Source: Thermanaerosceptrum fracticalcis
GTDB lineage: Bacteria; Bacillota; Peptococcia; DRI-13
DNA: 64,000 nt
NCBI RefSeq assembly: GCF_000746025.2
Contig: NZ_CP045798.1
Span: 3,021,501-3,085,500, forward strand
Reading direction: 5' to 3'
This document shows positions 60,170 through 64,000 of the stretch, in pieces. Below the pieces are notes generated by a model. The model searched no databases, was not told the origin of the DNA, and saw nothing but the letters and a program-made list of their open reading frames with translations. The stretch's first letter is position 1, and the number at the start of each line of letters is the position of its first letter. The position numbers and the translations under genes were made by a program.

Positions 60170-62353
60170 ATGGGGGGAGCAAAAACCAAAAAAATACTGG
60201 ACCGCACCCTCCGGGTGTATCTAACAGCTGTCATTATTATCTTTGCTGTCATTTTCCTGCGGCTGGCCTGGCTGCAGTTAATTAATTCGGATCTATACAG
60301 GACCAGGGCGGAATCCAACACCATGCGCTGGGTCCCCGTCGTGGCCCCCCGCGGCGAAGTGCTGGATAAAAACGGCCAGGTTATTGCCACCAGCCGGCCC
60401 GTCTTTAACTTGTCCCTGGATTATTTGCGTTTGAAGGACGCAGATATCGATGAAGCCATTAAAAACCTGGTGGAAATCCTGCAAGATCCTGAAATCACTT
60501 ACGAGAGTATCAAAGAGATGATCAAAGCCCAGCGCAAGCGTCTCTTTGAGCCCATTATCATTAAACGGGATATTTCTATTGAACTGGTAACAGCCATTGA
60601 GGAAAGACGCCGGGACCTCCCCGGGGTAAATATCGATATTCAACCCCAGCGTTCTTATCCCTATGGTACCTTGGCCGGCCATGTGCTGGGTTATGTTCAT
60701 GCCATTAAAGAAGAATTGGACCAGCCCGGCTTTGAAGATTACAGCCTGGGTGCCCTGGTAGGTAAAACCGGCATAGAAAAAACCTACGAGAAATATCTGC
60801 GTGGCAAAAACGGCTTCCGCCAGGTAGAGGTGACGGCCAAAAACAAGCCTGTCCGGGAGGTTCGCCATATTCCGCCCGAACCGGGGAACAAGCTGGTTTT
60901 GACCATTGACTTAAAACTACAGCAGGCCATGGAAAAAGCCTTTGATGAAACACTGGCCAACTTACAGAAGCAATATCCCAAAGCCAAGGCAGGGGCTGCA
61001 GTATTACTTGATGTAAAAACGGGAAAGGTACTGGCCATGGCCAGCCGTCCCACTTTAAATCCTGATGATTTTAACGGTAAACCCCTGAAACAGGAACTGG
61101 TGGATTACTACTTCCGCAATACCCCTACCGCCCTGAGGAACAGGGCAATCCAGGGCAACTATGTACCGGGGTCCACTTTTAAGCCTGTGACGGGTATGGC
61201 CGTACTGGAAGCGGGTAAAGCTTCTCCCCTGGATACCGTAGTGTGTACAGGCCGTTACTGGAATCCCCCCTTCATCAAATGCTGGTCTGTCCATGGGCGG
61301 GTGAACTACTATTCGGCCATGGCCGGTTCCTGTAACGTGTATTTTCAGGAGATGGCCCGGCGGGCCGGCATCGCTCAGATCGGTAAGATTGGTCAGGAAT
61401 TTGGCTTAGGGCAGCCTACAGGGATTGACCTGCCTTACGAAAGTTCCGGGCTCTTACCCCATTTGGACTGGCAGAAAAAAGAATTTGAAGCCCGTACAGC
61501 CAACATAAACAAGAAGATTGACGATAAGATCGCCAGCCTGCAGACGGAATATGAAGCAAAGATTAACGGGGCTTCCGATGACCGGGAGAAAAAGCGGCTG
61601 CAGCAGGAATTAAACTCAAAAATCAGAGCCTGGGAACAGGAAAGAAAAAGCCAGCTGGCCCACTATGCCGAGTGGCACGAATATGATACCTATAACACCG
61701 GGATTGGACAGGGTTACAACCAGTATACGGTTATCCAGCTGGCTAATTATGTGGCCACTATCGCCAACGGAGGCAAACATTATAAGCCTTATGTGGCTGA
61801 CAAGATACTGGCGCCCGATGGGAGTATTGTAAAGGAGTTTCAGCCGGAATTGTTAAATACCGTTTCCGTTTCCCAAAATACTATTCTTGAAACCCATAAA
61901 GCTATGCTGGCGGTTACCGCTCCCGGTGGTACGGCTTATTTCCTCTTTAAGCATTTCCCTGCCCATATTAAAGTGGCGGCTAAAACGGGGACAGCCCAGC
62001 CGGGACGGGCAGGATATATTAAGAATAAGGACTACGACGGTCTTTTTATCGCTTTTGCTCCGGCCGATGATCCCCAGATTGCTTTTGCCGGGGTGGTGGA
62101 ACACGGCTTTAGCGGCGGGGGATCAGCAGGTCTCATCGCTAAGGCGGTCTTTGAGGAATATTTCGGTATCCTTCCCCAGGAACTTAAACCTAATCAGGTC
62201 CCTGCTGAAACTCCCCAGGGTGATAACCGACAGGGAGCAAGGGAGACACCAAGCAGTGACCAAACACCAAATATTTCCAACAATATCGGTGAACCTTCGA
62301 CAACTGAGCCCCAGGGAGGGCAAAATACGGTATCTCCACGGCTCTCCGGGTAA
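60170..62353 (+). CDS. mrdA: Penicillin-binding protein 2 (elongasome transpeptidase)
   Basis: 727 residues. One N-terminal helix, a PBP dimerisation domain (about 55-250), and a transpeptidase domain with SxxK in 'VPGSTFKPVTG' (near 337), SxN in 'AGSCNVYFQE' and KTG in 'AAKTGTAQPG'. A segment rich in Lys/Glu (about 445-505, 'NINKKIDDKIASLQTEYEA') lies between the SxN and KTG motifs and looks like an inserted coiled coil. The last 50 residues are low-complexity. ATG 60170 follows AAGGAGG. Works with MreBCD in lateral wall synthesis. Confidence 0.95.
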   Translation: MGGAKTKKILDRTLRVYLTAVIIIFAVIFLRLAWLQLINSDLYRTRAESNTMRWVPVVAPRGEVLDKNGQVIATSRPVFNLSLDYLRLKDADIDEAIKNLVEILQDPEITYESIKEMIKAQRKRLFEPIIIKRDISIELVTAIEERRRDLPGVNIDIQPQRSYPYGTLAGHVLGYVHAIKEELDQPGFEDYSLGALVGKTGIEKTYEKYLRGKNGFRQVEVTAKNKPVREVRHIPPEPGNKLVLTIDLKLQQAMEKAFDETLANLQKQYPKAKAGAAVLLDVKTGKVLAMASRPTLNPDDFNGKPLKQELVDYYFRNTPTALRNRAIQGNYVPGSTFKPVTGMAVLEAGKASPLDTVVCTGRYWNPPFIKCWSVHGRVNYYSAMAGSCNVYFQEMARRAGIAQIGKIGQEFGLGQPTGIDLPYESSGLLPHLDWQKKEFEARTANINKKIDDKIASLQTEYEAKINGASDDREKKRLQQELNSKIRAWEQERKSQLAHYAEWHEYDTYNTGIGQGYNQYTVIQLANYVATIANGGKHYKPYVADKILAPDGSIVKEFQPELLNTVSVSQNTILETHKAMLAVTAPGGTAYFLFKHFPAHIKVAAKTGTAQPGRAGYIKNKDYDGLFIAFAPADDPQIAFAGVVEHGFSGGGSAGLIAKAVFEEYFGILPQELKPNQVPAETPQGDNRQGARETPSSDQTPNISNNIGEPSTTEPQGGQNTVSPRLSG

Positions 62354-62375
62354 AAAACTGTCCAAAATCCCAAAA

Positions 62376-62402
62376 AAAACGGGGAAAAAAACCCCGTTTT
62401 TT
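62376..62402 (+). terminator. Terminator of the mreBCD-mrdA operon
   Basis: AAAACGGGG pairs with CCCCGTTTT around A7, followed by T2. Confidence 0.92.
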
Positions 62403-62505
62403 CCTATCTTTTGGCAGGGATTTTCTCTTTACATATAGAACATAGTGGAAGGCCTTTTATCCAAGAAACATACTCGGGACAAACTAGGGGGAATTCGTTA
62501 GGCGG

Positions 62506-63180
62506 ATGAAACAAGAAATCGTTACTTTTAAAGGCAACAGGGAAGGTTTACTGGTGATTCTCAGCGATAAGGCCTTATGGGATGAGATTATCGAACGGTT
62601 AAAAAGTCGTTTACAAGGTAAAGAGGGTAGTTTTTTTGAGGGGGCAAGTGTGGTGATTGATACCGGTGCTCGTACCCTGACTTCCGAAGAGGTGGCGGAA
62701 ATTTGGAATACCTTCGAAGAGAATGGCTTAAAAGTGAAAAGCATTAAATCAGAGACTAATAAAGTGGTAAGTGAGTGCAAAGAAGGAACTGAGGGGAGAA
62801 AGTCCAGGGAAAGGACCGGCCCGGAACAGGAACTCGTAAGTAAACTCCCCTCACTTATTGTTAAAAGAAATGTACGCTCAGGTCAAAAGATTACCTTTCC
62901 AGGCAATGTCATTATCCTGGGCGACGTTAATCCCGGCGCTGAGGTTATGGCCAAAGGCTCCATTGTGGTCATGGGAACTTTGCGGGGCATAGCCCATGCG
63001 GGAGTTGAAGGGGATGAGGATGTGCTGGTTACTTCTCTGCGGCTTAAACCCACGCAGTTAAGGATAGCCGGCTTTATAACCCGCGCTCCTGAGGAAGAAC
63101 CCAGTGAACCTGAGGTAGCCCAGGTAGTGAATGGTATGATTATTTGTGAAGGAATTGAAAAGATTCGCAAATCACTTTAG
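62506..63180 (+). CDS. minC: Septum site-determining protein MinC
   Basis: 224 residues. Inhibits FtsZ at the poles. N-terminal alpha/beta domain (about 1-100) and C-terminal right-handed beta-helix (about 115-220, 'KITFPGNVIILGDVNPGAEVMAKGSIVVMGTLRGIAHAG'), the latter binding MinD. ATG 62506 is weakly preceded. MinD follows 20 bp later. Confidence 0.95.
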   Translation: MKQEIVTFKGNREGLLVILSDKALWDEIIERLKSRLQGKEGSFFEGASVVIDTGARTLTSEEVAEIWNTFEENGLKVKSIKSETNKVVSECKEGTEGRKSRERTGPEQELVSKLPSLIVKRNVRSGQKITFPGNVIILGDVNPGAEVMAKGSIVVMGTLRGIAHAGVEGDEDVLVTSLRLKPTQLRIAGFITRAPEEEPSEPEVAQVVNGMIICEGIEKIRKSL

Positions 63181-63199
63181 ATATGGGAGGAATAGGCTG

Positions 63200-63997
63200 A
63201 TGGGTGAAGTTATTGTGATTACTTCCGGTAAAGGCGGTGTGGGCAAAACGACGACCACGGCCAATATCGGAACAGGTTTGGCGGCAATGGGCAAAAAGGT
63301 AGTCTTAGTCGATACCGATATCGGATTAAGAAACCTTGACGTCGTCCTCGGCCTGGAAAACAGGATTGTTTATGACCTGGTAGATGTGGCCAACGGTCAC
63401 TGCCGCCTCAAACAAGCCTTAATCAAAGATAAACGCTTCGATAATCTGGCTCTTTTGCCGGCGGCCCAGACCAAGGATAAAACAGCCGTAAAGCCTGAAC
63501 AAATGGAAGTTTTGTGTCAGCAATTAAAAGAAGACTTTGATTATGTCATTATTGACTGTCCTGCTGGGATTGAGCAAGGGTTTAAAAACGCCATAGCGGG
63601 AGCGGAAAAGGCCATTGTGGTAACAACACCGGAGGTTGCCGCAGTCCGTGATGCCGACAGGATCATCGGTTTATTGGAAGCGGCGGAATTACGCAATCCC
63701 AAACTCATCATTAACCGGATTCGCCCCAAGATGGTGAAAAAGGGTGACATGATGGATATCAATGACATGATCGATATCCTGGCCATTGACCTTATTGGCG
63801 TGGTTCCAGAGGATGAGGCCATCGTGATTTCCACCAATAAAGGGGAACCTGCCGTATTGGATATGAATTCCTGGGCCGGACAAGCTTACCGCAATATTGC
63901 CAAAAGGATTACGGGCGAAGAAGTTCCCCTCATTTCCCTGGAAGTTGAAGAGGGTGTGTTAGGAAAATTGAAAAAGATCTTTGGTTTTAAAAGCTAA
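63200..63997 (+). CDS. minD: Septum site-determining ATPase MinD
   Basis: 265 residues. Deviant Walker A 'GKGGVGKTTTTANIG' near residue 10, Walker B region 'YVIIDCPAGIEQG', and a C-terminal amphipathic helix ('VLGKLKKIFGF') for membrane binding. ATG 63200 follows GGGAGGAA (63185-63192); an upstream in-frame ATG lies inside minC and is rejected. MinE, if present, would lie just beyond the window. Confidence 0.97.
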   Translation: MGEVIVITSGKGGVGKTTTTANIGTGLAAMGKKVVLVDTDIGLRNLDVVLGLENRIVYDLVDVANGHCRLKQALIKDKRFDNLALLPAAQTKDKTAVKPEQMEVLCQQLKEDFDYVIIDCPAGIEQGFKNAIAGAEKAIVVTTPEVAAVRDADRIIGLLEAAELRNPKLIINRIRPKMVKKGDMMDINDMIDILAIDLIGVVPEDEAIVISTNKGEPAVLDMNSWAGQAYRNIAKRITGEEVPLISLEVEEGVLGKLKKIFGFKS

Positions 63998-64000
63998 GAA

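Noticed and set aside
63146-63199. Upstream start for minD inside minC
   Set aside because: It would add 18 unconserved residues; ATG 63200 has a proper ribosome binding site.

Overview
The window reads as chromosome from an anaerobic, endospore-forming member of the Clostridia (Firmicutes). Evidence for this: a GerA-type germinant receptor operon, a GerM-like lipoprotein, an alpha/beta-type small acid-soluble spore protein, LonB next to LonA, two Rex repressors, two kinds of [FeFe] hydrogenase, strong AGGAGG ribosome binding sites with frequent GTG/TTG starts, and a T-box before valS. The gene orders tig-clpP-clpX-lonB-lon-engB, valS-folC-SPOR and maf-radC-mreBCD-PBP2-minCD are typical of that class. 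I cannot name the genus. Most genes are on the + strand.

Layout. 0-4 kb: the end of a DUF362 iron-sulfur protein, then a lactate-utilisation pair (LutC-like, and a LutB-LutA fusion) behind a GntR-type operator. 4-6.6 kb: endonuclease IV and a cobT gene under a cobalamin riboswitch. 6.7-12.3 kb: a redox operon (2Fe-2S ferredoxin, PAS-containing sensory [FeFe] hydrogenase, SpoIIE-type phosphatase, second 2Fe-2S ferredoxin, group-B-like [FeFe] hydrogenase, Rex) behind a near-perfect Rex operator that contains the -35 box. 12.3-17.8 kb: a FAD oxidoreductase, YitT, a phenylacetate-CoA ligase with an ACT-domain partner, and lgt. 18-25 kb: germination operon, GerM-like lipoprotein, and a multi-SH3 cell-wall amidase. 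25-29.4 kb: UPF0316, murI, an MBL-fold hydrolase, rph, rdgB and a YfcE-type phosphoesterase. 29.5-32 kb: six tRNA genes (Arg, His, then Gln, Lys, Leu, Gly) split by an IS110-family element. 32-41 kb: protein quality control (tig, clpP, clpX, lonB, lon) with a SASP gene and engB. 41-44 kb: a minus-strand transporter pair and a membrane protein. 44-50 kb: T-box, valS, folC, SPOR protein and a second rex. 50-53 kb: an accretion zone with a second IS110 copy, two decayed genes and a toxin-antitoxin pair. 53-56 kb: a five-gene signalling operon (DRTGG, CBS plus RsbW-like ATPase, DRTGG, PHP, histidine-kinase-like ATPase). 56-64 kb: maf, radC, mreBCD, PBP2, minC and minD.

The most interesting possibility is that the 6.7-12.3 kb hydrogenase operon and the 53-56 kb operon are two halves of one hydrogen/redox-sensing pathway. 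The first supplies a sensor hydrogenase and a PP2C phosphatase. The second supplies an RsbW-like ATPase and accessory domains. Other notable items are two equal-length IS110 copies that share an A8 slippage site and carry a possible bridge-RNA leader, a dispersed repeat family defined by conserved ends, and several intergenic loci of short tandem repeats arranged as opposed arms. All calls come from reading the sequence; no database search was run.
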